Of a stretch of DNA of 64,000 nt, positions 33,183 to 41,700 are shown piece by piece. The translations under genes were made by a program, and so were the position numbers. The notes under the pieces are model-generated. The model did no database searches. It saw nothing but the letters and a program-made list of their open reading frames with translations, and was not told the origin of the DNA. Numbering within the stretch: position 1 is the first letter of the stretch; every line of letters begins with the position of its first letter. Source of the stretch: an uncultured Oscillospiraceae bacterium (GTDB lineage: Bacteria > Bacillota > Clostridia > Oscillospirales > Oscillospiraceae); contig CAJUKH010000030.1 of assembly GCA_910587345.1 (NCBI GenBank), forward strand, positions 1 through 64,000. Reading direction: 5' to 3'.

Positions 33183-33857
33183 ATGATTTTTTGTGTGGAG
33201 GACGACAGCGGAATTCGTGACCTGATGATATATACTCTGAACGCCGCCGGCTTTGAAGCTGTCGGCTTTGGGGATGATGCAGCGTTTTGGGAAGCCATGA
33301 AGCAGCAAAGACCGGAGCTTATCCTGCTGGATATTATGCTGCCCGGAGAGGACGGGATTTCCATTCTCAAAAGCTTGCGTTCCCAAATCGTGACAAAGGA
33401 TATCCCCGTCATTATGGCCACTGCCAAGGGCACGGAATACGATAAAGTGACCGGACTTGACTTGGGCGCAGACGATTATCTTTCAAAGCCTTTCGGCATG
33501 ATGGAAATGGTGTCAAGAGTCAAGGCGGTTTTGCGCCGCACCGCTCCGAGGGAAGAACGGGAGCCTCTGCGCATCGACGGACTGGAGCTTGACCCTGGGT
33601 CCTGCATTGTTCAGATCGACGGAGAGCGTGTGGAGCTTACATTGAAAGAATTTAAGCTGCTGTTCACCTTCATGGAAAACATCGGCAGGGTGTTCACCCG
33701 TGAGCATCTGCTGGAAACCGTTTGGGGGCTGGACTATATCGGCGAAACACGAACAGTGGATGTACATATCGGCACCCTGCGGACAAAGCTGGGGAAATAC
33801 AGCAGCCTAATTGCAACGGTGCGGGGTATCGGCTACCGTATGGAGGATAAGCTATGA
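33183..33857 (+). CDS. phoB: PhoB-like OmpR-family response regulator
   Basis: The 224-residue regulator has acidic residues in VEDD, the phosphorylation site in LLDIMLPGEDG near residue 48, MATA and the lysine in LSKPFG. A winged-helix DNA-binding domain follows, ending in TVRGIGYRMEDKL. Its location between phoU and the kinase gene makes it the phosphate-starvation regulator of the cargo, named by context. The ATG at 33183 follows GGGGTGAAAAAG; the upstream frame overlaps phoU. Its stop overlaps the kinase start by 4 nt. Confidence 0.9.
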   Translation: MIFCVEDDSGIRDLMIYTLNAAGFEAVGFGDDAAFWEAMKQQRPELILLDIMLPGEDGISILKSLRSQIVTKDIPVIMATAKGTEYDKVTGLDLGADDYLSKPFGMMEMVSRVKAVLRRTAPREEREPLRIDGLELDPGSCIVQIDGERVELTLKEFKLLFTFMENIGRVFTREHLLETVWGLDYIGETRTVDVHIGTLRTKLGKYSSLIATVRGIGYRMEDKL

Positions 33858-35509
33858 CAAAACGGATTTTCCGCTCCATCTGCTTTGTCGCCATTGCGGT
33901 TTTCCTTGCCTCCTTAATTCTCATTATGGGCGTGCTGTACAGCTACTTTTCGGGGGTGCAGCAAAGGCAGCTTCAAATGCAGTTAGAGCTTGCCGCACAG
34001 GGAGTCACCAATGAAGAAACCGCCTATTTTAGCGACCTTACGGTGCGGGATTATCGTATTACATGGATCGACACAGACGGGACGGTGCTGTATGACAGCG
34101 ATGCACTCAGTTCGGATATGGAGAACCATTTGGAGCGTGAGGAGATCAAAGAAGCCCTTGCCACAGGCTATGGGGAAAGTAAACGGTATTCCGCTACGCT
34201 GATGGATCGCTCTCTTTATGCGGCGCAACGTTTGGAGGACGGAACCGTCCTGCGTCTTTCCATTGCGCAAAGCTCCATTTTAACGCTGGTACTTGGCATG
34301 GCACAGCCGATAAGTATTGTCATAGTTCTGGCGGTTGTCCTGTCCGTTGTCCTCGCTGTCCGCCTTTCTAAAAGCATTGTGAAGCCTTTGAATGAAATTG
34401 ATTTAAATCATCCTCTTTCAAACGAGGGCTATGACGAACTTGCACCTCTTCTTCGTCGGATCGACGGCCAGCAGAAACAATTGCGGGGACAAAAGACCCG
34501 GCTGGAACAGAAGCAGGCCGAGCTGGACACCATCATCGGCAGTATGAGCGAGGGTATGGTGCTGCTGAATGAGCACGGAAAAATCGTCAGCATCAATCCC
34601 GCCGCCATGGCTCTGCTGGGCGCAAGCCAAAATTGTGTTGGTACGGATATGCTCACCGTCAGCAGGAATTTGGACCTGCATGACATTTTATCTCTGGCAT
34701 TGCAGGGGCAGAGCGAAGTGCAGACCGTAGGCCTTGAAACCGGGCAATACCAAATCAGCGCCAGCCCAATTATGTCTGAAGGAAAAGTTGCCGGTGCCGC
34801 TCTTTGCTTTTTCGATGTGACCGAAAAGGAAAAGGCGGAGCAGATGCGCCGTGAATTCACCTCCAATGTGTCCCATGAGCTGAAAACGCCCCTGCACTCC
34901 ATTTCCGGCTATGCGGAGCTGCTTCAAAACAACATGGTGAAGCAGGAGGATATCATCCCCTTTGCGGGAAAGATATACAGGGAAGCCCAGCGCATGACAA
35001 GTCTGGTGGAGGATATCTTGAGCCTTTCCCATTTAGACGAGGGCGCAGAGGACATGGAGTGGATAGAGGTCGATTTGTATGAGCTTGCAGCGAAAGCCAT
35101 TGCCGGTTTGGAGGCAGAAGCGAAAGCAGCGGAAGTGAAGATGTCTCTGCACGGCAAGTATTGCAGCCTGCACGGCGTTCCGCAACTTCTCCACAGTATC
35201 CTCTATAACCTTTGCGATAACGCCATCAAATACAATAAAAACGGCGGCGAGGTAACCGTCAGCGTTGAAAGACAGGACGCAGACGCCGTTCTCACCGTTT
35301 CCGATACGGGTATCGGTATTCCCGCCCAGGAGCAGGCGCGCATTTTTGAACGGTTCTACCGTGTGGATAAAAGCCGTTCTAAAGAGGTCGGCGGCACAGG
35401 GTTGGGACTCTCCATCGTCAAGCACGCTGTGCTGATCCATCACGGGACGATCGAGGTGGACAGCGCAGTGGACGAGGGAACAACGATCACTGTCCGCTTG
35501 CCGATATAG
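33854..35509 (+). CDS. phoR: PhoR-like sensor histidine kinase
   Basis: The 551-residue kinase has a first helix near residues 9-31, an extracellular region, a second helix near 147-173, a short linker and a PAS domain (LDTIIGSMSEGMVLLNEHGK near residue 225). The H-box NVSHELKTPLHSISGYAELL and an ATPase with NLCDNAIKYNKNGG and GGTGLGLSIVK complete it. This is the PhoR arrangement. It should control the PhoB-like regulator in response to phosphate through PstSCAB-PhoU. It is the last gene of the cargo operon. Confidence 0.9.
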   Translation: MTKRIFRSICFVAIAVFLASLILIMGVLYSYFSGVQQRQLQMQLELAAQGVTNEETAYFSDLTVRDYRITWIDTDGTVLYDSDALSSDMENHLEREEIKEALATGYGESKRYSATLMDRSLYAAQRLEDGTVLRLSIAQSSILTLVLGMAQPISIVIVLAVVLSVVLAVRLSKSIVKPLNEIDLNHPLSNEGYDELAPLLRRIDGQQKQLRGQKTRLEQKQAELDTIIGSMSEGMVLLNEHGKIVSINPAAMALLGASQNCVGTDMLTVSRNLDLHDILSLALQGQSEVQTVGLETGQYQISASPIMSEGKVAGAALCFFDVTEKEKAEQMRREFTSNVSHELKTPLHSISGYAELLQNNMVKQEDIIPFAGKIYREAQRMTSLVEDILSLSHLDEGAEDMEWIEVDLYELAAKAIAGLEAEAKAAEVKMSLHGKYCSLHGVPQLLHSILYNLCDNAIKYNKNGGEVTVSVERQDADAVLTVSDTGIGIPAQEQARIFERFYRVDKSRSKEVGGTGLGLSIVKHAVLIHHGTIEVDSAVDEGTTITVRLPI

Positions 35510-36095
35510 AAAGGGTTAATCGCAGAGCGCTATGTTGCCCGAATTTGCACCTGAGAGACAAAGAAAAACTTAAAGAAAGTCTTGATAAACAAATGTTCCG
35601 TTGTTAAAATATAAGATGTCTGCAAGGAGAAAACTGGGCGATGATAAGGTTTGGTATCGTGCTACGGGGCTGCTCATCCATGAATGAGTATTGACATCCC
35701 AATGCCGCCTTTCCTTTAGCTGCGGAGAATCATCCGAACGGTAAACTGAATACTGTGAAATGATTTAAGTATCAAAAAGGCAAGCTTAGTGCCTTGGAGC
35801 CGCTTGATGCGTTGACTTCCTACGAGCCACTTGACTTTGACATACTCCCAAGGGAGTAGTCTGTCCAAGTGGTGTATGTCAACGGTCAAGTGGCTTTTTG
35901 TATTTTCAAGGATCGCATATGCTCATCGGCTCCGGGAAAGGAGGTTCGATGAGCATTTTTTATTGGCTCAGTGCCATCGCAAGGTATCCCTGAGATTGAC
36001 CTGCATCATCTTAGCGAGCAGTGCGTCTGTACTCCCACAGGTCGTACAAACGCCTCGTTAGGACTCTGTCCTAAAACCTGAAAGGAGAAATGATT
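35510..36095. other. Non-coding stretch with stem-loops, candidate oriT and leader
   Basis: This 586-bp gap has no credible large gene. A long interrupted stem-loop (35825-35899) pairs GCCACTTGAC with GTCAAGTGGC and, inside it, GACATAC with GTATGTC, ending in TTTTT. A candidate 14-residue frame (MSIFYWLSAIARYP) begins at 35949 after AAAGGAGG. The position just before the MobC-like gene is where transfer origins of such elements usually lie, so this is the best place to look for oriT; no nic consensus was recognised. Confidence 0.4.
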
Positions 36096-36431
36096 ATGAG
36101 AAAAGGAATCAAAAAGCAGTTCTGGCTGTCCGAAAAGGACGCCGCAGATCTGAAACAAAAAGCCCAAAGGTGCGGCATCACCGAGACCGCAATGATCCGG
36201 ATGTTGCTTCACAGCTATGAGCCGAGGGAGAAGCCGGACGAGCGTTTCTATGAAGCCATGCGAGAGATGTATGCCATCGGGAACAGCCTGAACCAACTGG
36301 CGAGGAAAGCCCATTCTCTCGGCTTCATTGACGCTCCAAAACTGAGAAAAGTCCTCACCGCTTATCAGCATTTTCAGGCAAGCATTGAGGCGGAGTTTCT
36401 CCGCCCGGTCAAGAAGGAGATCAAAAAATGA
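36096..36431 (+). CDS. MobC-like mobilization protein
   Basis: The 111-residue basic protein begins MRKGIKKQFWLSEKDAADLK and has a ribbon-helix-helix start followed by helices with MYAIGNSLNQLARKAHSLGF, the motif of MobC relaxosome accessory proteins. These bind the transfer origin and help a relaxase. I prefer the ATG at 36096, with AAGGAG 8 nt upstream, over the ATG two codons before. It overlaps the ParB-like gene by 4 nt. Unusually, no relaxase gene follows. Confidence 0.8.
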   Translation: MRKGIKKQFWLSEKDAADLKQKAQRCGITETAMIRMLLHSYEPREKPDERFYEAMREMYAIGNSLNQLARKAHSLGFIDAPKLRKVLTAYQHFQASIEAEFLRPVKKEIKK

Positions 36432-37305
36432 TCAACGAACAACCGAAAAAGAAATCAGTGCTGCTGCCCGTCTGTCAGCTCCACGCCTTCGATGGACACT
36501 CCTATAAGGTGCTGGACAATGAGGAGATGGCAGTACTCACAGAGAGCATCAAAGAGCAGGGCATCCTGTCCCCGCTCATCGTCCGCCCGCTGGAGAACGG
36601 AGAGTATGAGGTCATCAGCGGACACCGCCGGCTTCATGCGGCAGAGAAAGTCGGACTGACCGAAGTACCGGCGCTCATCTATCCGTTAGACCGCAACGAG
36701 GCAATCCTTGCGGTGGTAGACAGCAACCTCCACCGAGAGCATATCTTACCCTCCGAAAAGGCATTTGCCTACAAGCTCAAGATGGAGGCGCTCAAGCAGC
36801 AGGGCAAACGCACTTTATCGCAAGTTGCGACAAAGACGGATACTGCCGACGAGATCGGCAAAGAGACCAGCGAGAGCCGTGACCAAGTTTTCCGCTATAT
36901 CCGTCTGACCTATCTGATCCCCGAATTGCTGGAGATGGTGGACGAGGAAAAGATCGCCCTGACTCCACTGTGGAACTTTCCTATCTCGCCGAAAAGGAAC
37001 AGCGTGATTTGCTGGACACCATGCAATGTGAGGACTGTACGCCCTCTCTTTCGCAGGCACAACAGCTAAAGAAAGCCAGCCAGAAGGCCGGACTTTCCGC
37101 CGACTATATCTTTGCCATGCTGTCCGAGCCAAAGCCCAACCAGCGGGAGAAAATCACCTTCAAGGTGGACGAACTGCGGAGCTTCTTTCCCAAGCACTAC
37201 ACAACCGAGGATATACAAAAAGCCATCATCGGGCTGATCCTCAAGCAGTATCAGGAGCAGAAAAGGCAACGCTCCCGCAGACGAACAGACAGAGGGGAAC
37301 GCTGA
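36428..37305 (+). pseudogene. ParB/RepB-like (TnpY-like) gene with a -1 frameshift
   Basis: The first 180 codons read a ParB-type protein: LLPVCQLHAFDGHSYKVL, SIKEQGILSPLIVRP, then YEVISGHRRLHAAEKVG. Near 36967-36970 the frame breaks: it continues as unrelated residues and stops at 37069. The next frame carries on with the expected VELSYLAEKEQRDLLDTM and FPKHYTTEDIQKAI to 37305. One missing base in CCACTGTGGAA restores a single protein of about 290 residues. The C-terminal piece overlaps the TnpW start by 1 nt. It may be a true mutation or a sequence error. Confidence 0.8.
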
Positions 37306-37490
37306 TGAATCAGAACATCATGAAACCGGAGTTTGCTCCTCTTTATGAAAACACTCCTGCCTTCTCCATGAAGATCGGCGGCACAGTTTATGATGTCACC
37401 ACCCACTGGAACACCGAGGGCAGCCAGACGGTTTTGCAGCAATTCAAGGAGTTGCTGTTGTCGCACCGCACATTGGAAACAGACATCTGA
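37305..37490 (+). CDS. tnpW: Transposon-encoded protein TnpW
   Basis: The 61-residue protein carries the segment AFSMKIGGTVYDVTTHWNTE followed by a short helix (VLQQFKELLLSHRTLE). This MKIGxTxYxVxxHFN-like core is the hallmark of TnpW family proteins of Tn4451-type elements. Its role is unknown. The ATG overlaps the stop of the ParB-like gene, and the recombinase gene follows 60 nt later. Confidence 0.85.
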   Translation: MNQNIMKPEFAPLYENTPAFSMKIGGTVYDVTTHWNTEGSQTVLQQFKELLLSHRTLETDI

Positions 37491-37549
37491 GCATAGTAAA
37501 ATGAAACTGCCTTTGCTATGCCCGGTTGTCGGAAAGGAGAAGTATTTCA

Positions 37550-39238
37550 ATGACAACAGCAACCAAATTAAACGGGCAGACTGAAAAGATAACCGCTCTC
37601 TACTGCCGCTTGTCGCAGGACGATGGCAGAGAAGGAGAATCCAATTCCATCTCCAATCAAAAGGACATTTTGCAAGCCTACGCTCGTCAGAAGGGATTTT
37701 TACACCCTGAGTTTTTCGTGGACGACGGAATCTCCGGTACGACCTTCGAGCGTCCGAGTTTTCAGCGGATGCAGCGCATGGCGGAAGCTGGCGAGATCTC
37801 AACAATCATTGTCAAAGACCTCAGTCGCTTCGGCAGAAACTATCTTGAAGTGGGCAAATATCTTGAAATCCAATACCCCACGCTTGGCATCCGTTTCATC
37901 GCCATTCAGGAGAATGTGGATACCTGCAGCAACACCGGAACAGAGCTGATGCCCTTTTCCAACATCTTCAACGAGTGGTACGCTGCCCAGACCTCCAAGA
38001 AGATACGGGCGGTGTGGCAGTCCAAGGCAGCAAAGGGCGAGTGTATTTCTTCCTCTGTGCCCTATGGCTACAAGAAGTCCGAAGCTAACCCAAAACAATG
38101 TCATAGACATCCAGCCGCCGAGGTGGTACGAAAAATCTTCGACTTGTGCCTTGCCGGAAGAGGACCGCTGCAAATCGCCAAGCAGTTGGAAAAGGAGCAG
38201 ATTTTAGTTCCTACAGCTTACTATCACTCTATGGGGAGAAAGGTCAGCAACCCTCTTCCCGCCGAACCGTACCAATGGTCAAGCAGTACCGTGGAGAACA
38301 TCTTAGCCAATCGTCAGTATACCGGCTGTACGGTGAACTTTCAGACAACCACAGTCAGCTACAAGGTACACAAGACGGTCTATAAACCGGAGGAAGAGTG
38401 GCAAATCATTCCCGATACACAGGAAGCTATCATCTCCGAGGTGCTGTGGGAGCGGGTACAGGAGCTGCGTCAGAACAAACGCAGACCTACAGCCACAGGC
38501 AGAAAGAGCCTGTTTTCCGGCTTGGTATTCTGTCCGGACTGCGGAGCGAAGCTCCACTTCTGCGCCGCTAAAAGTCTGAAACGGAATCAGGAGTTCTGGA
38601 GATGCTCTAACTACAAGGACGGACGGGGAAAGTGCAAAATCCACTATATCAGGGATGTGGTACTGGAGAAAATCGTGCTGGAAGCTGTCAGTGACCTGTC
38701 TGATTTCATCCGCTGCTATGAGCCGGTATTCCTCTACCTGATGGCACAGAAGCAGAGTGTGGGCAGACAGGCGGATCTGCAAACGCTCCGAACTACTGTC
38801 GAGAATGGAGAGCGCCGCATCCAGCAGATAGACAGAGCAATCCAAGGACTGTACGAAGCGAACATGGATGGAAAAATCACCGATGAGCGGTTTATGAAAA
38901 TGACCGAGAGCTATGAAGCTGAGCAGAAGCAGTTAACGGTACAGCTATCTGAAGCAAAAGAAAAGTTCCGTACTGCCGAGCAGAACAAGGTAGACCTCCG
39001 TTTGCTGCTGAAAACCCTTCGAGAATTCTCTGAGGTCAGGACGCTAACCCCTGAGCTGGTAAACACCTTGATCCGCCGCATCGAAATCCACAACAACGAC
39101 AAGTACGACGGGCACTGCCATGTGAAGGTGGATATCTACTTCACCGGCGTGGGAATGATTGATGTTCCCACGGAGCAGGAGATACAGAAACTCATGGACG
39201 AACTTCAACCCAAAGAAGCCACCAGAATCCCGGCATAA
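37550..39238 (+). CDS. Large serine recombinase (TnpX-like)
   Basis: This 562-residue site-specific recombinase should excise and insert the transposon. The N-terminal resolvase domain starts with ALYCRLSQDDGREGESNSIS, where the serine in RLS is the catalytic nucleophile, and continues with DDGISGTTFERPSFQRM and IVKDLSRFGRNYLE. A recombinase domain follows, then a zinc ribbon CPDCGAKLHFC with a later CSNYKDGRGKC and a coiled-coil segment near 410-480. The ATG at 37550 follows GGAAAGGAG. It lies next to the right terminal repeat, as expected for the enzyme that acts there. Confidence 0.93.
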   Translation: MTTATKLNGQTEKITALYCRLSQDDGREGESNSISNQKDILQAYARQKGFLHPEFFVDDGISGTTFERPSFQRMQRMAEAGEISTIIVKDLSRFGRNYLEVGKYLEIQYPTLGIRFIAIQENVDTCSNTGTELMPFSNIFNEWYAAQTSKKIRAVWQSKAAKGECISSSVPYGYKKSEANPKQCHRHPAAEVVRKIFDLCLAGRGPLQIAKQLEKEQILVPTAYYHSMGRKVSNPLPAEPYQWSSSTVENILANRQYTGCTVNFQTTTVSYKVHKTVYKPEEEWQIIPDTQEAIISEVLWERVQELRQNKRRPTATGRKSLFSGLVFCPDCGAKLHFCAAKSLKRNQEFWRCSNYKDGRGKCKIHYIRDVVLEKIVLEAVSDLSDFIRCYEPVFLYLMAQKQSVGRQADLQTLRTTVENGERRIQQIDRAIQGLYEANMDGKITDERFMKMTESYEAEQKQLTVQLSEAKEKFRTAEQNKVDLRLLLKTLREFSEVRTLTPELVNTLIRRIEIHNNDKYDGHCHVKVDIYFTGVGMIDVPTEQEIQKLMDELQPKEATRIPA

Positions 39239-39349
39239 AAAGGAATACGGAGCAACTCATAGCGAGTCGCTCCGTACCCTACATAAAATACTTCCTTATA
39301 AGTCCGGCCCTTTTGTCAGGGTCTTTTTGTATCTCTCATCCTTATAAAA

Positions 39350-40276
39350 TCAATAGGTCAGAATTTCAGGTTCCGCCTTATCGCAGGGAGCGGCCTCCAG
39401 CATCTCCATCACCGGACCTGCGCCGCCGTATGCGGGGTGAGTATCCAGCCCGACCTGATAGGTGACCTCTATCCATTGCTTGTTTTTGTACTGCTCCAGC
39501 ATTTCTCCTTTGGCCAAAAGGCCCAGAAAGGCAATGTCATCGGCGCAGCACACCATGGCAAACCGGCCGGGGCACATGGTACCGGGATACTGGGCGCTTC
39601 GCATCATCTGCACTTTGGTGTGGAGTTTTCTGCCCTCATACCGGTCGGGATGGTCCATCACGTCCACATACCATACGCCGAAGTCCTCGGGGGGAATGTC
39701 AATGACCTCCTGGTCCAAATCGAAGGGGCTTTCCTCCCCGGTGAGATAGTCCTCGCTGGAGCCGTCGGGATACTCCAGATAGATTTGGGCCCGGCGGTTC
39801 ACCATACGAAGGTTTCTTCCCCGCAGGGTTTCCGCCAGTTGAGGGGTACAGCGGTTAAAGACCAGCACGTCGGCTTTTGTCACCTTCTCCATGGTCTGCT
39901 GGGCCATGTTTCGGGCGTAATTTTCAAAGGTTGCCGCCTCTATGAAGGAGAAGGTCTGCACAATGAACCAGTTGTCCGGCAGATTGAGCCACAGGGTGTC
40001 CAGGGACCACATCCCGTTGTACTCCACCACCACCTGACGGGGGCGGTGCTTTTTCTCGCACTCCTTCAGGAACGCCTTGGTCAGTTCCTCCTCATCCTCC
40101 ACATTCACCGCTGTCACATTCCGCATTTGAAGGGGATCGTACTCCTCCTCCCCCTCCTCACAGCAGAGAAGCAGGGTCCGGTCGGTGGCGGCCAAGCCGT
40201 CCTCCAGCGCACCGTTGATAAACTGGGTCTTGCCGGCATCCAGAAAGCCGGCCATCACATAGACAGGAATATTCAT
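39350..40276 (-). CDS. CobW/P47K-like GTPase, divergent
   Basis: The 308-residue protein has a P-loop GFLDAGKTQ near residue 10 and a G3E-like GTPase core, with VVVEYNGMW where the Walker B region should be and VFNRC in place of NKxD. It lacks the CxCC metal motif of its neighbour. The C-terminal half (from about residue 195) is beta-rich with several Cys. Such proteins occur in pairs with a second CobW GTPase in Clostridia; a metal-insertion or metal-allocation role is inferred. It begins 18 nt after the His-rich GTPase gene and forms an operon with it. Confidence 0.75.
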   Translation of the reverse strand: MNIPVYVMAGFLDAGKTQFINGALEDGLAATDRTLLLCCEEGEEEYDPLQMRNVTAVNVEDEEELTKAFLKECEKKHRPRQVVVEYNGMWSLDTLWLNLPDNWFIVQTFSFIEAATFENYARNMAQQTMEKVTKADVLVFNRCTPQLAETLRGRNLRMVNRRAQIYLEYPDGSSEDYLTGEESPFDLDQEVIDIPPEDFGVWYVDVMDHPDRYEGRKLHTKVQMMRSAQYPGTMCPGRFAMVCCADDIAFLGLLAKGEMLEQYKNKQWIEVTYQVGLDTHPAYGGAGPVMEMLEAAPCDKAEPEILTY

Positions 40277-40294
40277 ATCATTCTCCCGTTTTTC

Positions 40295-41374
40295 TCACAG
40301 GCCGAAGAGCTGGGCCAGCTTATCTTCCTTCAGCCCCACGCCGATAACGCACAGCCGGCCGGTATAGTCGGCCTTGCTCTGCCGCACCTCGTACTCGTCG
40401 GGGACAAAATCGAACTCCAGCCAGCCCCCCTCCCCGTCGGGGACGATGCCCTTGGCACGAAGGACCTCACCGCACTTGCCATCGTCCAGGGCCTCCAAAA
40501 TGGTCTCAATATCCGCCCTGGAGAATGCCTTGGGGGTCTCCTTGCCCCAGCTGTCGAACATCTCCTCGGCATCGCCGTGATGATGGTGGTGTTCCTGTCC
40601 GCAGGAGCAGCCCTCCCCATGGTCATGGTGGTGATGCTCGTGACCGTGGTCATGGCCGCAGGAGCAGCCCTCTTCCCCGTGGTCGTGATGATGCTCGTGA
40701 CCTTCGTGGTCATGCTCATGTTCATGGTGGTGGGCATGGGCCGCCTTCACCAGCTCCAACAGCTGGTCGTGCATGGACACCCCCTCGATGGCGTTCAGGA
40801 TGGCCTTGCCGTCCAGCTGGTCCCAGGGGGTGGTAATGACGGCGGCAGTGTCATTCTTCTCCCGCAGCAGGGCCACGGCGGCCTCCAGCTTCTCCTGGCT
40901 CAGCTTCTGGGTCCGGGAGAGAATGATGGTGCCGGCGCTCTGCACCTGGTTTTTATACTCGGGGATATTTTTCATATAGGCCTTCACCTTGCTGCCGTCC
41001 ACCACGGTGACAAAGCTGTTGAGAGTCAGCTCGGGCACCGCCTTCACCGCATCCTCAATGGCGGCGATGACATCGCTGAGCTTGGCCACGCCGGAAGGCT
41101 CAATAAGGATACGGTCAGGCCTGTACTGCTCATAGACCTGCTTCAAAGCCTCGGTAAAGTCCCCCACCAACGTGCAGCAGATACAGCCCGAGGACAGTTC
41201 GGACACCTGGACCCCGGTCTCCTGCAGGAAGCCGCCGTCCACACTGACCTCACCGAACTCGTTTTCGATCAGCACCAGTTTCTCCCCCTCCAATGCCTCG
41301 GCCAGAAGCTTTTTGATAAGGGTAGTCTTTCCCGCCCCCAGGAAGCCGGAGAGAACGTCAATTTTCGTTGCCAT
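40295..41374 (-). CDS. CobW-family GTPase with CxCC motif and His-rich metal-binding loop
   Basis: The 359-residue G3E GTPase has Walker A GFLGAGKTT, the metal motif GCICC near residue 65 and TVVDGSK as the Walker B region. A loop of about 55 residues around 215-270 is very rich in histidine, with two CSCG pairs, and can hold several metal ions. A CobW C-terminal domain follows. The family includes zinc and cobalt chaperones, so a metal allocation role, perhaps for zinc, is likely. It has its own promoter at 41412-41440. No Zur box was identified with confidence. Confidence 0.88.
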   Translation of the reverse strand: MATKIDVLSGFLGAGKTTLIKKLLAEALEGEKLVLIENEFGEVSVDGGFLQETGVQVSELSSGCICCTLVGDFTEALKQVYEQYRPDRILIEPSGVAKLSDVIAAIEDAVKAVPELTLNSFVTVVDGSKVKAYMKNIPEYKNQVQSAGTIILSRTQKLSQEKLEAAVALLREKNDTAAVITTPWDQLDGKAILNAIEGVSMHDQLLELVKAAHAHHHEHEHDHEGHEHHHDHGEEGCSCGHDHGHEHHHHDHGEGCSCGQEHHHHHGDAEEMFDSWGKETPKAFSRADIETILEALDDGKCGEVLRAKGIVPDGEGGWLEFDFVPDEYEVRQSKADYTGRLCVIGVGLKEDKLAQLFGL

Positions 41375-41411
41375 AGTTTGGTTCCTCTTTTCTGAAAATT
41401 TGGATGTGGGT

Positions 41412-41440
41412 ATTATACTCCCCTCACCTTAAAAATGCAA
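41412..41440 (-). promoter_or_regulatory. Promoter of the CobW GTPase operon
   Basis: On the minus strand TTGCAT (41435-41440) and TATAAT (41412-41417) are 17 nt apart, 38 bp upstream of the start codon. The rest of the 41375-41700 gap holds the hppA promoter and no gene. Confidence 0.75.
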
Positions 41441-41621
41441 TCCCTATTCAAACCCTATGATTGTGCGGGATTTTATGGGCAGGGGCACAGATCGAGCGGC
41501 CTCCCAAACCGGTGCATCCTCTCTTTTTAAAGCGTCCGTTGTCGTTTCTACTCATTGTCTGCGCTTTTGCGGATGGAATTTTGGCTATTATGTCAAAATG
41601 ACGTATTGTGGAAGGTTCTTC

Positions 41622-41650
41622 TTGAAAATTTCTTCCCAAATTGGTAAAAT
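41622..41650 (+). promoter_or_regulatory. Promoter of hppA
   Basis: TTGAAA (41622-41627) and TAAAAT (41645-41650) are 17 nt apart, about 50 bp before the hppA start. Confidence 0.7.
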
Positions 41651-41700
41651 CAATAAGATAAAGCGGGAATCCCCGCTATGAAAAAGGAGCTGGACAATTC

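Larger units (their letters stand above)
27869..39331. mobile_element. Tn4451-like mobilizable transposon carrying a pst-pho phosphate operon
   Basis: The ends are imperfect inverted repeats. The left end (27869-27915) reads ACAAAAAAAGACCCCGAC, and after a gap ATAAGGAAGTAAT. The right end (39290-39331) on the other strand reads ACAAAAAGACCCTGAC and ATAAGGAAGTATT. Inside are TnpV, TnpW, a ParB-like gene, a MobC-like protein and a large serine recombinase, the gene set known from Tn4451-type elements of Clostridia. The cargo is pstSCAB-phoU with a two-component system. No relaxase gene is present. The exact crossover bases cannot be fixed from one copy. The element is about 11.5 kb. Confidence 0.85.

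Noticed and set aside
39246..39275. A hairpin after the serine recombinase gene considered as its terminator
   Set aside because: The stem ACGGAGC...GCTCCGT has no T-run after it, so I count it as part of the right transposon end, not as a confident terminator.
39437..41395. A long plus-strand open frame opposite the two CobW GTPases
   Set aside because: It is antisense to two genes with P-loops and a CxCC motif, and its His/Val-rich translation reflects the His-rich loop of the real gene.
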